This document shows positions 16,467 to 22,893 of a stretch of 27,234 nucleotides of DNA, piece after piece; position 1 is the first letter of the stretch, and each line of letters starts with the position of its first letter. The DNA is from a virus. The position numbers and the translations under genes were made by a program. The stretch is from positions 1 to 27,234 of the IMG/VR virus record IMGVR_UViG_3300036886_000439. The stretch is one strand, 5' to 3'. The notes below the pieces were generated by a model that saw nothing but the letters and a program-made list of their open reading frames with translations, was not told where the DNA came from and made no database searches.

Positions 16467-16476
16467 CTAGTATAGG
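16467..16476 (-). promoter_or_regulatory. CCTATACTAG motif at the head of the morphogenesis operon
   Basis: The minus strand reads ACCCTATACTAGACAGC, ending about 20 nt before the ribosome binding site and GTG of the first gene. A minus-strand terminator lies just upstream (16510-16540). TATACT would serve as a -10; no clear -35 is present, so a phage-specific factor or polymerase may be involved. Confidence 0.5.
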
Positions 16477-16509
16477 GTTCTGTTGGCGAATCCCCGAAGC
16501 GGCTTCTGC

Positions 16510-16540
16510 AAATCAAAACAAACGCCGTTTTACCGGCGTT
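16510..16540 (-). terminator. intrinsic terminator, minus strand
   Basis: On the minus strand, AACGCCG-GTAAAA-CGGCGTT (7-bp stem) is followed by TGTTTTGATTT. It would stop transcripts entering from the accessory operon or reading antisense through island 1, and it marks the left edge of that island. Confidence 0.7.
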
Positions 16541-16748
16541 GCGAAGCAGCAACCGTGATCAAGACGTTCCTGAATGGGTGACTTGGGCTGTTTTGCACGG
16601 CGCATACGACGCGCAAATCTTCACCAACGACCGCGAGAAGCTGGGAGCGGCGCTGGGGCATGATGTCTCGCACAGCAGCGCCCATGTGCCGGAGATGAAG
16701 CTGGAACAGAAGCAGGAGCAGAGCTTCGATTTTGGCTTGGGTCTCTAG
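16541..16748 (+). pseudogene. 5'-truncated gene fragment at the island 1 edge
   Basis: This plus-strand frame ends in TAG at 16748 and encodes 'DVPEWVTWAVLHGAYDAQIF', 'LGAALGHDVSHSSAHVPEMK' and 'QKQEQSFDFGLGL'. Third positions are strongly GC-biased, as in a real gene, but there is no start codon with a ribosome binding site, and the frame fades out at the terminator next to 16540. It looks like the C-terminal remnant of a larger protein cut off at an insertion boundary. I cannot name the parent family. Confidence 0.4.
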
Positions 16749-16939
16749 TGAAACGGTTTGGGCTTAGAACCCCTTGCTGTGGTCGTGCCTGAAGTGCCAG
16801 TAACGGGGGCTGTTCCGTTGCTTCCCGGACCCCAATACCGCGCGCTTGCAGGTGTATCATTTTCGCAAGCCACTTTCAGGATGACTGGTCCCGTGCTGGC
16901 AGTTCGTCGGGCTGATGTGTGACAGGAAAGGGTAAGGTC

Positions 16940-17344
16940 ATGAGGCTACAATTCATTCCCATCTGGGCATCCTTGGCGCTGCTGGCGGGGACTGTGGGAA
17001 CATCGGCACAGTCCACCTCTACGGCGGATGCCCGAAAAGGCAAAGATCAACCATCTCCACGCCAGGTCAAGGTCGCAATCGACCCGCGATCTACGGGGGA
17101 AGCGCAATCTCTTTTAATCGTGAAAGGTTTTGGCAACTCATGCCCGAATGTTTCTATCGTTCGTGATGAATCTGAGGCAGAGTACGTCGTTCTCGCAAGC
17201 GAATCCGACCCGTGGCGTGGGTTTTTACTCCATTACTACATCACAGTTTATGACAAACAAGGGAAATTGGTGTTCGCAACCGACAAGAATCACGGCAAAA
17301 GTGCTTCCGAAGCAGCCTGCCGATTCATCAATGCTCAAAAGTAG
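16940..17344 (+). CDS. small exported protein of unknown function (134 aa)
   Basis: ATG 16940 is chosen because MRLQFIPIWASLALLAGTVGTSAQS is a clean Sec signal peptide (cleavage near residue 23); an upstream GTG at 16919 would place hydrophilic residues before it. GGTAAGG precedes the ATG closely. The mature part is about 110 residues with 'QVKVAIDPRSTGEAQSLLIVKGFG', 'SIVRDESEAEYVVLAS' and 'HYYITVYDKQGKLVFATDKNH'. This resembles small periplasmic domains common in Acidobacteria, in which a strand pair precedes a 'D...A.Y.V' segment. It is on the plus strand, opposite the phage genes, with the other exported cargo. Role unknown. Confidence 0.65.
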   Translation: MRLQFIPIWASLALLAGTVGTSAQSTSTADARKGKDQPSPRQVKVAIDPRSTGEAQSLLIVKGFGNSCPNVSIVRDESEAEYVVLASESDPWRGFLLHYYITVYDKQGKLVFATDKNHGKSASEAACRFINAQK

Positions 17345-17349
17345 GCCCT

Positions 17350-17510
17350 ATGACCCCGGAATTACAGCTTTTCCAGTCTTTGTTCGAAGTCCTCAAAGAA
17401 CAGCGCAAGGATATCCGCTGGGGCGGGTTCTTGCGATTGTTGAGACGTTGCTGACTTCATCCTTGTTTGCGCTGTTTCTGCTTGCGATCCGGCGGCAGTT
17501 CAGGCGGTAG
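17350..17510 (+). pseudogene. possible frameshifted small membrane protein
   Basis: An ATG at 17350 opens MTPELQLFQSLFEVLKEQRKD, which stops at 17454. A second frame from about 17425 to the TAG at 17510 reads 'VLAIVETLLTSSLFALFLLAIRRQFRR', a convincing single membrane helix with a basic end. Joined at the GGGGCGGG run near 17422-17430 they would make a sensible protein of about 53 residues. Either a frameshift has broken the gene, the base run is misassembled, or the junction is coincidental. Confidence 0.3.
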
Positions 17511-17533
17511 GGGAGCGCGGAAAGAGGGACACT

Positions 17534-18679
17534 ATGAAATCTCGATTCTTTCTTTGGCTGATTATTTCGTCCCTAATCATCCCAGCGCCCGGCGCATGGG
17601 CACAGCAGAGCGCGTCGCCAACATCTGATCAAAAGAGGGTCGCCGTCATCAAACAGCAAGCAGCCAATGGCGACGCTACGGCGCAATACGTCCTGGCGGC
17701 GATGTACAGCAGCGGGACGGGTGTGCCCCAGGACCGCGCTCAAGCCGCGACTTGGTTTCGCAAGGCGGCTGAGCAGGGCGATGCCTCGGCGCAAGAGAGA
17801 CTTGGGTCTTTGTATGAATACGGCAAAGGTGTGTCACAGGACTACGCTCAAGCGGCAGCTTGGTTTCGCAAGGCGGCTGAGCAAGGCGACGCTGACGCGC
17901 AATGGATGCTCGGGGCTTTGTATGATGAGGGCCAAGGCGTGCCCCGAAACTACGCTCAGGCTGCGCTCTGGTATCGCAAGGCTGCCGATCAGGGAGATGC
18001 GGATGCGCAGGCCAGCCTAGGGGACTTGTACTACATAGGCGACGGTGTGCCCCAAGACTACGCTCAGTCTGCGCTCTGGTTTCGCAAGGCTGCTGAACAG
18101 GGCAACGCTCACGCGCAGAAGAGCCTTGGGGATTTGTACAGGGACGGGGAGGGTGTGCCCCAGGACCACGCTCAAGCCACAACTTGGTATCGTCAAGCCG
18201 CAACCTGGTATCGCAAGGCTGCTGAAAAGGGAGACGCATACGCGCAGGAGATGCTTGGGGATTTGTACAGCAGCGGGACGGGTGTGCCCGAGGACGACGC
18301 TCAAGCCGTAACCTGGTACCGCAAGGCCGCTGAGCAGGGAAACCGTAGCGCGCAGTCAATACTTGGGCATTTGTACAGCGACGGCGAGGGTGTACCCCAG
18401 GACTACGCACAAGCGGTTTTTTGGTATCGCAAGGCGGCTGAACAGGGAGACGATTTCGCGCAATACAAGCTTGGGGTTTGGTACAAGGATGGTCAGGGTG
18501 TACCCCAAGATTACGCTGAAGCCTACTTTTGGCTTAATCTAGCGGCCGCGCGCGAGTCGCCAATCCCACTCGCTGCGGGGCGGCGAGATGAAGTCGCGTC
18601 ACACATGACTCCCGCGGACCTATCCCGCGAACAGGAACGAGCGCGGAAGTGGTTTGAGGCGCATCAGGCGAAGCCATAA
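17534..18679 (+). CDS. exported Sel1-like repeat protein (381 aa)
   Basis: ATG 17534 follows GAGGG by 5 nt. Residues 1-24 are a signal peptide ending AWAQQ. From about residue 45 to 335 there are eight Sel1-like repeats of about 36 residues (GDAxAQxxLGxLYxxGxGVPQDYAQAxxWYRKAAEQ). These form paired helices in an alpha-solenoid that usually mediates protein-protein contacts. Repeat 5 carries a seven-residue duplication (TWYRQAATWYRKAA). A closing 'EAYFWLNLAAARE' and a charged C-terminal helix follow. It would act in the periplasm or outside the cell. In a phage it would be lysogenic-conversion cargo that alters the envelope or host interactions; in a host it would be an ordinary secreted scaffold protein. 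Confidence 0.85.
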   Translation: MKSRFFLWLIISSLIIPAPGAWAQQSASPTSDQKRVAVIKQQAANGDATAQYVLAAMYSSGTGVPQDRAQAATWFRKAAEQGDASAQERLGSLYEYGKGVSQDYAQAAAWFRKAAEQGDADAQWMLGALYDEGQGVPRNYAQAALWYRKAADQGDADAQASLGDLYYIGDGVPQDYAQSALWFRKAAEQGNAHAQKSLGDLYRDGEGVPQDHAQATTWYRQAATWYRKAAEKGDAYAQEMLGDLYSSGTGVPEDDAQAVTWYRKAAEQGNRSAQSILGHLYSDGEGVPQDYAQAVFWYRKAAEQGDDFAQYKLGVWYKDGQGVPQDYAEAYFWLNLAAARESPIPLAAGRRDEVASHMTPADLSREQERARKWFEAHQAKP

Positions 18680-18873
18680 TCGCTATTTTTCCCAACCCCT
18701 CGAAACTGCTTAATTGGCCTTAACCTAGCGAAGGCCGTTTAGGGGCTGCGCGTGGCGCTTGCGCTCTCTGTCCTCGCTTCACCTGTGCGGCGGGCTGGGC
18801 CACGAGGGGTAGGTTTCGGGACGCGGCAACAACCATGCTGGCTTCCCGATTTTTTGTCCTGTAGCATCGCAAC
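18680..18873 (+). other. intergenic, no clear feature
   Basis: The gap between the Sel1 and HEPN-like genes holds one short inverted repeat (GGCCTT...AAGGCC near 18716-18736) and no convincing promoter, terminator or gene. No ribosome binding site precedes the ATG at 18874, so a leaderless message is possible (TAGCAT just upstream could act as a -10). Confidence 0.4.
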
Positions 18874-19530
18874 ATGGCAATCAAGGACGCTATTTGCTTC
18901 GGATGCGACACTGTTCAGCTGATCGATGCAACGCTGTCCGAAGCGCGTTGCAATTGCGGGGGGAACATGCGCCCCCTTTTGAGCCTTGAAGCTTTCCGCA
19001 CTGGGCGATTGGCTCATCGGCTTGCGGGCGGGTATTATGTCCATTCCTCGATCATTGATGTTGCGGAGAGCGTTGATCGTAGCCAACCTATTAATTGGAC
19101 TAATACGCGCGAGGTAGAGCGCAAGGACGGCACTAAGCACGTTTTCGCGTTCGACCACTATCTCCGCGAAGCTTTCGAGAACTTGAAAACAAAAGATGAC
19201 TTAGATCGTGTTTGGCTAGTCGGGGGATTAATAACGCTTGCTGATGCTCTCGATAAAAATCAATACTTTGATAGGGCTCCGCACCTAGAACTTGTCAGAC
19301 ATCTTCGGAATGGCGTCGCTCACGGTGGATTCCGAATTGATCGCCCAGCCCAGTTGGCTAGGCATCCCGCAAACAACTTTTCCGCTTCAGTCAGATCACC
19401 AGTAGGAACTATGTTCGAAATCACGCCAACCACTCAGGGTGCAGTGTTTGACTTTATGGGCGCTGCTGATTTCATTGACCTCTTCATGTCAGTCGAGGTT
19501 CATCTGCTTTCGCTTGCGGTGACGCACTAG
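18874..19530 (+). CDS. zinc-ribbon plus HEPN-like protein (218 aa)
   Basis: The start is ATG 18874 (MAIKDAICFGC), without an obvious ribosome binding site. Residues 8-28 form a compact zinc site: C8-x2-C11 and C26-x-C28 ('CFGC...ARCNCGG'). The middle, about 90-160, is helical and ends in 'HLELVRHLRNGVAHGGFRI'. R145-N146-x3-H150 is the R-x4-H signature with a polar residue after Arg that marks catalytic HEPN RNases. Proteins of this kind include toxins and abortive-infection effectors, but some HEPN-like domains only bind nucleotides. Codon use is visibly more AT-rich than the phage genes, suggesting separate origin. As plus-strand cargo in a phage it could serve superinfection exclusion or anti-phage defence. 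The motif is seen; the activity is inferred. Confidence 0.65.
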   Translation: MAIKDAICFGCDTVQLIDATLSEARCNCGGNMRPLLSLEAFRTGRLAHRLAGGYYVHSSIIDVAESVDRSQPINWTNTREVERKDGTKHVFAFDHYLREAFENLKTKDDLDRVWLVGGLITLADALDKNQYFDRAPHLELVRHLRNGVAHGGFRIDRPAQLARHPANNFSASVRSPVGTMFEITPTTQGAVFDFMGAADFIDLFMSVEVHLLSLAVTH

Positions 19531-19548
19531 GTTTGCAAACTTTAAGAG

Positions 19549-19590
19549 ATTCGCGGCAGAAGTTGCCCGTTGAAAAGACAGGCTTTTTTC
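19549..19590 (+). terminator. probable terminator after the HEPN-like gene
   Basis: A weak stem GCC...GGC is followed by TTTTTT at about 19584-19589, nested in CGCGGC/GCCGCG. It would end plus-strand transcription of island 1. The stem is short, so moderate at best. Confidence 0.35.
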
Positions 19591-19632
19591 GCCGCGTAAA
19601 TCTGTCTCGAAAATGTCCTGCAAAGGGTAAGT

Positions 19633-19682
19633 TTTGACCCACTACCGCTGCCCCGTGTTTTCAAGGGCTTGCATGGGTCAAA
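19633..19682. repeat. 9-bp inverted repeat at the island 1 right edge
   Basis: TTTGACCCA (19633-19641) and TGGGTCAAA (19674-19682) are perfect reverse complements separated by 32 nt. They sit exactly where plus-strand cargo meets the minus-strand phage block. They could be a recombination or regulatory site, or a cruciform; no matching copy was found at the left edge. Confidence 0.4.
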
Positions 19683-19702
19683 TGTCAAGGCCATACAGCA
19701 TC

Positions 19703-19710
19703 AGTATAGG
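19703..19710 (-). promoter_or_regulatory. partial copy of the CCTATACTAG motif
   Basis: The minus strand reads GATTCCTATACTGATGC. It shares 12 bases (GATTCCTATACT) with the copy at 7873 but lacks the AG end. It lies directly after the stop of the basic peptide gene and points into island 1, with no minus-strand gene before 16446. Confidence 0.3.
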
Positions 19711-19712
19711 AA

Positions 19713-19871
19713 TCAAACTCCGCGGAGCCTGCGGGCGCCGGCGGTCCTGGCTGAACGCGCGACTCCGCCGACTACGGACCGGCTTGCGCCTGTCTTGATG
19801 ACACGGGTGGGCATCGCGGCCAGTCCGGTCTTTCGTACGGGCTTCTTGATCTGTGCGGAGAAGGGTTTCAT
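19713..19871 (-). CDS. small basic protein (52 aa)
   Basis: ATG 19871 (MKPFSAQIKKPVRKTG) is preceded by AGGA with 7 nt spacing, and the frame closes with TGA at 19713. The product has about 13 Lys/Arg, no Asp or Glu, and a Ser/Gly/Arg-rich C-terminus ('TGASRSVVGGVARSARTAGARRLRGV'). It is likely a nucleic-acid-binding or otherwise basic peptide. It is the last gene before island 1 on this strand, 50 nt below a strong hairpin. Short and unrecognised, but the start signal is good. Confidence 0.5.
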   Translation of the reverse strand: MKPFSAQIKKPVRKTGLAAMPTRVIKTGASRSVVGGVARSARTAGARRLRGV

Positions 19872-19895
19872 GGTTCTGTCCTACCGAATGCGACA

Positions 19896-19922
19896 ACAGC
19901 GCGCCGGTGGTAGGCGCGCTGT
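19896..19922 (-). terminator. strong hairpin after the metallophosphoesterase gene
   Basis: A perfect 10-bp GC-rich stem (ACAGCGCGCC/GGCGCGCTGT) with a 7-nt loop lies 27 nt past the stop at 19949. The following bases (TGTCGC) are not U-rich, so it may attenuate rather than fully terminate transcription of the basic peptide gene. Confidence 0.5.
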
Positions 19923-19934
19923 CGGTTGGTGCTC

Positions 19935-19952
19935 CTAACTGTTGTGGGTTAG
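19935..19952 (-). promoter_or_regulatory. recurring intergenic CTAACAGTTG-type motif, copy 5
   Basis: The minus strand reads CTAACCCACAACAGTTAG, with the metallophosphoesterase stop TAA embedded at its start. It shares ACAGTT and the leading CTAAC with the other copies. Confidence 0.3.
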
Positions 19953-21565
19953 GCCGCCCTCGACCGGTTCTTGATGTTGAAGCCGACGGTGGTCCGGTTC
20001 TGGCGTGCTGAGACGACGAAGTTGGTGGGGCCGTCCTCTTCGTCGAGAATGATCGCAGCCATCGCCTGGCGGTTGAGGTTGTAGCCGCGGCCTTCATGCC
20101 ACCGATCTGCCGCCGACAGCGACGGGCAGGTGTAATGCATGATGCCACCGTCGTCCTCAAGCACTTCGCCATGGGTGTGTCCGGTGACAAATATCTGATG
20201 GTCGGTCTGGGCCCATTCCTGGCGGCGTTCATTGGCCATCAGGGTGGGCAGGTCAGACAGGTTGACATCGTTGCCGTGGGTGGCGCCGATCAGCGTGTTG
20301 TCGCAGACGTAGTAGTTGCGGCTCATCAGGCTGTCGACTATCTGCACGTCGTCGTCTTTGCGGTACCAAGCCTGCAGGTACTTCATCAAGGCAATGTCGG
20401 AGTGGTGATCGTGGTTGCCGGGGCAAGGAAGAAGCACGATTGGTGCGACCTGACGAAGCCAATCGCAGAACTCGACCTTGAACTCGAGGCCTTCACTGAG
20501 GATCATCTCGGGTGTGCCGTCCAGATCCTGAGGCGTGCCGCGCGTGGTGCTGCCGAACTGATTGTCCACATGGAACCAGTCGGAACCGAAGGGAACGACG
20601 ATGCGAGTGGGGCGGCCACGCGCCACCAGACTGTTCAGGATGTTCTCGGTGTGGAACTTCAGAAGCTCCTTACAACTCTGCCGTGTGTAGCTGTGGCCGG
20701 CTTCGTCGAACCAGGATCCCTTTCCATAATGGAAGTCCATCGGCAGGAACACGGCCGAGAAGGGCCTCGACGCACGAATGATGTTCACCAACTGCGGACG
20801 GTAGTCTGGAACGAAGCGGTTGGCCCAGTCGTCGACAACCCGTGACACCGAATGCTCAAAGTTGTCCCACAAGGCAGCCCGTTTCTTGATCTCCTTCCAG
20901 GACTTCTCGTTCATGGCGGTGAAGACCGCCCGGCGCTTCATGTTGTAGAGATCTTCAACCAGGTCGTCGGTGGTCCGCTCGATCAGCTCTTCGGCTGAGA
21001 AGGGTTCCTTGTCGTGGGTGATGCCGTGGATGTGCAGATACTGGATCAGCCAGGCTCTGGGCATGCCGAAGTCGCGCGCAATCTCATTCAGGGTGGAGCT
21101 CTTCCCAACCATGTTGGAATAGGCTTCACAGATAGCGCGGTGCTCGGCGCCGGAGGTCACGATCGGCTCGCCCACGCCGCGGATCACCGTGATGTAGCGA
21201 TCCTGATCCTTGTTGTACCAGTACCGTTGGCGGATGTCGTTGCCCACCACCTTGGAGAGCAGCCACTGCCGTCCATTGACGGAAGTAGTGGGCTGCGCAT
21301 CCGATTTCGACAGATCCTCAGCTTCTGCCTCAGCGGTGGTCTTGAAGGTTCCAATGTCGACAGGAGAAGGGGAAGGCTTTGCGGCGGAAGCACCATGATG
21401 CCCTACACGCTTGTCTTTCCTGCCTGTAGGGTTCGCCCTGCGCTCGACTGTGTCAGGAGAGCAGTTGTACTTCTTGGCGATCTGTTTGACGTTCAACCCA
21501 GTCTTGAATTCGGCTGCAACCTGCTCGCTGGTGATGCTTGCCCTTGGTCTGCCGCGTCCTGACAT
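19949..21565 (-). CDS. HTH-fused calcineurin-like metallophosphoesterase (538 aa)
   Basis: ATG 21565 (MSGRGRPRASITSEQ) follows GAGG with 5 nt spacing. Residues about 10-45 form a helix-turn-helix ('TGLNVKQIAKKYNCSPDTVERR'). A second HTH-like element is near 165-185 ('TLNEIARDFGMPRAWLIQYLH'). The C-terminal half is a metallophosphoesterase with metal-binding motifs in order: 'MDFHYGKG' (D-x-H), 'GSDWFHVDN' (G-D-like), 'CPGNHDHHSD' (GNHD), 'THGND' and 'VTGHTHGE' (GHTH). Such enzymes hydrolyse phosphodiesters in nucleic acids or nucleotides with two metal ions. HTH-phosphoesterase fusions are known in phage genomes but their substrate is usually unknown. It may act on DNA at specific sites or in replication or repair. 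Confidence 0.8.
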   Translation of the reverse strand: MSGRGRPRASITSEQVAAEFKTGLNVKQIAKKYNCSPDTVERRANPTGRKDKRVGHHGASAAKPSPSPVDIGTFKTTAEAEAEDLSKSDAQPTTSVNGRQWLLSKVVGNDIRQRYWYNKDQDRYITVIRGVGEPIVTSGAEHRAICEAYSNMVGKSSTLNEIARDFGMPRAWLIQYLHIHGITHDKEPFSAEELIERTTDDLVEDLYNMKRRAVFTAMNEKSWKEIKKRAALWDNFEHSVSRVVDDWANRFVPDYRPQLVNIIRASRPFSAVFLPMDFHYGKGSWFDEAGHSYTRQSCKELLKFHTENILNSLVARGRPTRIVVPFGSDWFHVDNQFGSTTRGTPQDLDGTPEMILSEGLEFKVEFCDWLRQVAPIVLLPCPGNHDHHSDIALMKYLQAWYRKDDDVQIVDSLMSRNYYVCDNTLIGATHGNDVNLSDLPTLMANERRQEWAQTDHQIFVTGHTHGEVLEDDGGIMHYTCPSLSAADRWHEGRGYNLNRQAMAAIILDEEDGPTNFVVSARQNRTTVGFNIKNRSRAA

Positions 21566-21655
21566 TCTTACCTCTTGGGGGATTCACCAGGCCAACCTTT
21601 CAGTTGGCCCGGCGAGTACGGGTGGATTTGGGTCCATCTCCGTGTGGGGATCCGT

Positions 21656-22375
21656 CTAATCCTCGTTGCTTGACTTGATCGCTCTGAGCCGGTCGGCTCG
21701 TGCTGATTGCTTGCTGGCGATGTCCTTGCCAGACCCCTTGCCTTCCGCCTTCTCCCTCTTCCACTTCTGCTCAGGAGTCAGCATCCAATCTTTCAAGATC
21801 ATTCTGCGCTGGGTCTGCAGTGTTACCAAAAGCTCGACGTTCGGGTGGATGACTTTCTCCCAGGAGATAGGAAGGAATGTCTCTGGGTGAACATCCTTGG
21901 GATTGGTCACCGTGAGGCGAGCTTCATCTCCTTTGCTCAGGATGTGCAGCGAACGCTGCATCTGAAGATCGATCCAGCAGAGATCGGAAATAGCGACCCG
22001 GTCAGATTCCTTCGCCAGGACCGGGTCGGTGGAAAGCTCTCTGCACCAGGCGTTGAAACGCTCTTCGACAATCAGGCGTTCAACGGGACACATCTTGTCC
22101 GCCGGGGCCTTGTGCATCCGGAGCAAGGGACACTTCGACGAGTACGGACACTTGTCCTCGTCCGCTACATTCTCCTGGTTGCCGGGACACATGAGCACAG
22201 CGCCGGCTGCTGGACCAAGAATCCGCAGCGCAGTCTGGTAGTTGTCGAGTTCTTGCTTTTCCTCAACAGTGAGGCCGAGGTCCTCGCTGGTGGCGAGGAG
22301 GCCATTCACATTCTCGGTGGGGACGGGGAAAAGGGCCAGGTCTTCCGAAATCGGAATAAGACCAGGAGTTGCCAT
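21656..22375 (-). CDS. protein with four Cys-Pro pairs, possible metal site (239 aa)
   Basis: ATG 22375 follows GGGAGG with 5 nt spacing, and the CCTATACTAG motif abuts this ribosome binding site. Four cysteines each followed by proline (C63, C76, C82, C96: 'LMCPG', 'DKCPYSSKCPLL', 'DKMCPVE') indicate a zinc or Fe-S cluster near the N-terminal third. The rest is helical with 'ERFNAWCRELS', 'DLCWIDLQMQRSLHIL' and a basic C-terminus ('EQKWKREKAEGKGSGKDIASKQSARADRLRAIK'). The basic tail suggests nucleic-acid binding. Similar Cys-Pro patterns occur in uncharacterised phage proteins near packaging genes. I cannot assign a function. Confidence 0.7.
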   Translation of the reverse strand: MATPGLIPISEDLALFPVPTENVNGLLATSEDLGLTVEEKQELDNYQTALRILGPAAGAVLMCPGNQENVADEDKCPYSSKCPLLRMHKAPADKMCPVERLIVEERFNAWCRELSTDPVLAKESDRVAISDLCWIDLQMQRSLHILSKGDEARLTVTNPKDVHPETFLPISWEKVIHPNVELLVTLQTQRRMILKDWMLTPEQKWKREKAEGKGSGKDIASKQSARADRLRAIKSSNED

Positions 22376-22385
22376 ACATACCTCC

Positions 22386-22395
22386 CTAGTATAGG
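22386..22395 (-). promoter_or_regulatory. CCTATACTAG motif just before the gene at 22375
   Basis: The minus strand reads ATCCCTATACTAGGGAGG. The motif runs into the ribosome binding site, only 12 nt from TATACT to ATG. A normal start about 7 nt after a -10 would cut into the Shine-Dalgarno. A terminator lies about 50 nt upstream, so this is still a plausible start of a transcription unit. Confidence 0.45.
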
Positions 22396-22433
22396 GATTA
22401 TTGCGGGCAGTTAGTCCATTGAGTGGAAGGCTC

Positions 22434-22469
22434 TTATAAAGAGGAACTCGCCGGCGGGAACCGGCGAGT
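22434..22469 (-). terminator. intrinsic terminator, minus strand
   Basis: On the minus strand, ACTCGCCGG-TTCCCG-CCGGCGAGT (perfect 9-bp stem) is followed by TCCTCTTTATAAG. It lies 15 nt past the stop of the exported coiled-coil protein and separates it from the gene at 22375. Confidence 0.7.
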
Positions 22470-22483
22470 CGGGGCAGTGCAGA

Positions 22484-22870
22484 TTACTTCTTTGAAAGAG
22501 TGGCGGGCGGCGGTGCTTGGGAAGCGGGAGGATCGGTGGCGGCCTTGACAGCTTCGGCTGGAGCATCGGAAACGATCGTCAAAGTCTTGAAATCCAGGTG
22601 GTGGCCAGGATGATCGGCGATGATCTGCTCAGCCAGCTTCTCGCCATCCTGATTGACCGAGTCTTCCTCGCGCTGGAGGTCCACCTTGTGCTGGGTGTAA
22701 AGGCTCAGCTTGAGCTTGAGATTCTCGATCTTGAGATCCTCGACCTCGCTGGGCTTGACCGGCGCCGTCGAAGGTTGAGCCGGCGCGGAGGCCGCGGGTG
22801 CAGGCTTCTGCGCGATCGCCGGAACAGCCAGCAGCAGAAGGAACAGAATTGAAAGCAGTGTTTTACGCAT
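22484..22870 (-). CDS. exported coiled-coil protein (128 aa)
   Basis: ATG 22870 was chosen because MRKTLLSILFLLLLAVPAIAQ is a typical Sec signal peptide and GAAAGG lies upstream with suitable spacing; the frame is open beyond it but overlaps the phosphatase gene. After a Pro/Ala-rich linker (22-43), residues about 45-80 form a charged heptad helix ('EVEDLKIENLKLKLSLYTQHKVDLQREED'). The C-terminus is Ala/Pro-rich. This architecture (signal, linker, coiled coil) recalls periplasmic phage lysis partners such as spanins, but there is no lipobox Cys or membrane anchor, so that is only a possibility. Confidence 0.65.
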   Translation of the reverse strand: MRKTLLSILFLLLLAVPAIAQKPAPAASAPAQPSTAPVKPSEVEDLKIENLKLKLSLYTQHKVDLQREEDSVNQDGEKLAEQIIADHPGHHLDFKTLTIVSDAPAEAVKAATDPPASQAPPPATLSKK

Positions 22871-22893
22871 TGGTGCCTTTCTTCGAGACGGGT

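Noticed and set aside
19678-20232. 184-residue minus-strand frame.
   Set aside because: It is a shifted frame of the metallophosphoesterase C-terminus; the 52-residue basic peptide in this interval has its own ribosome binding site in another frame.
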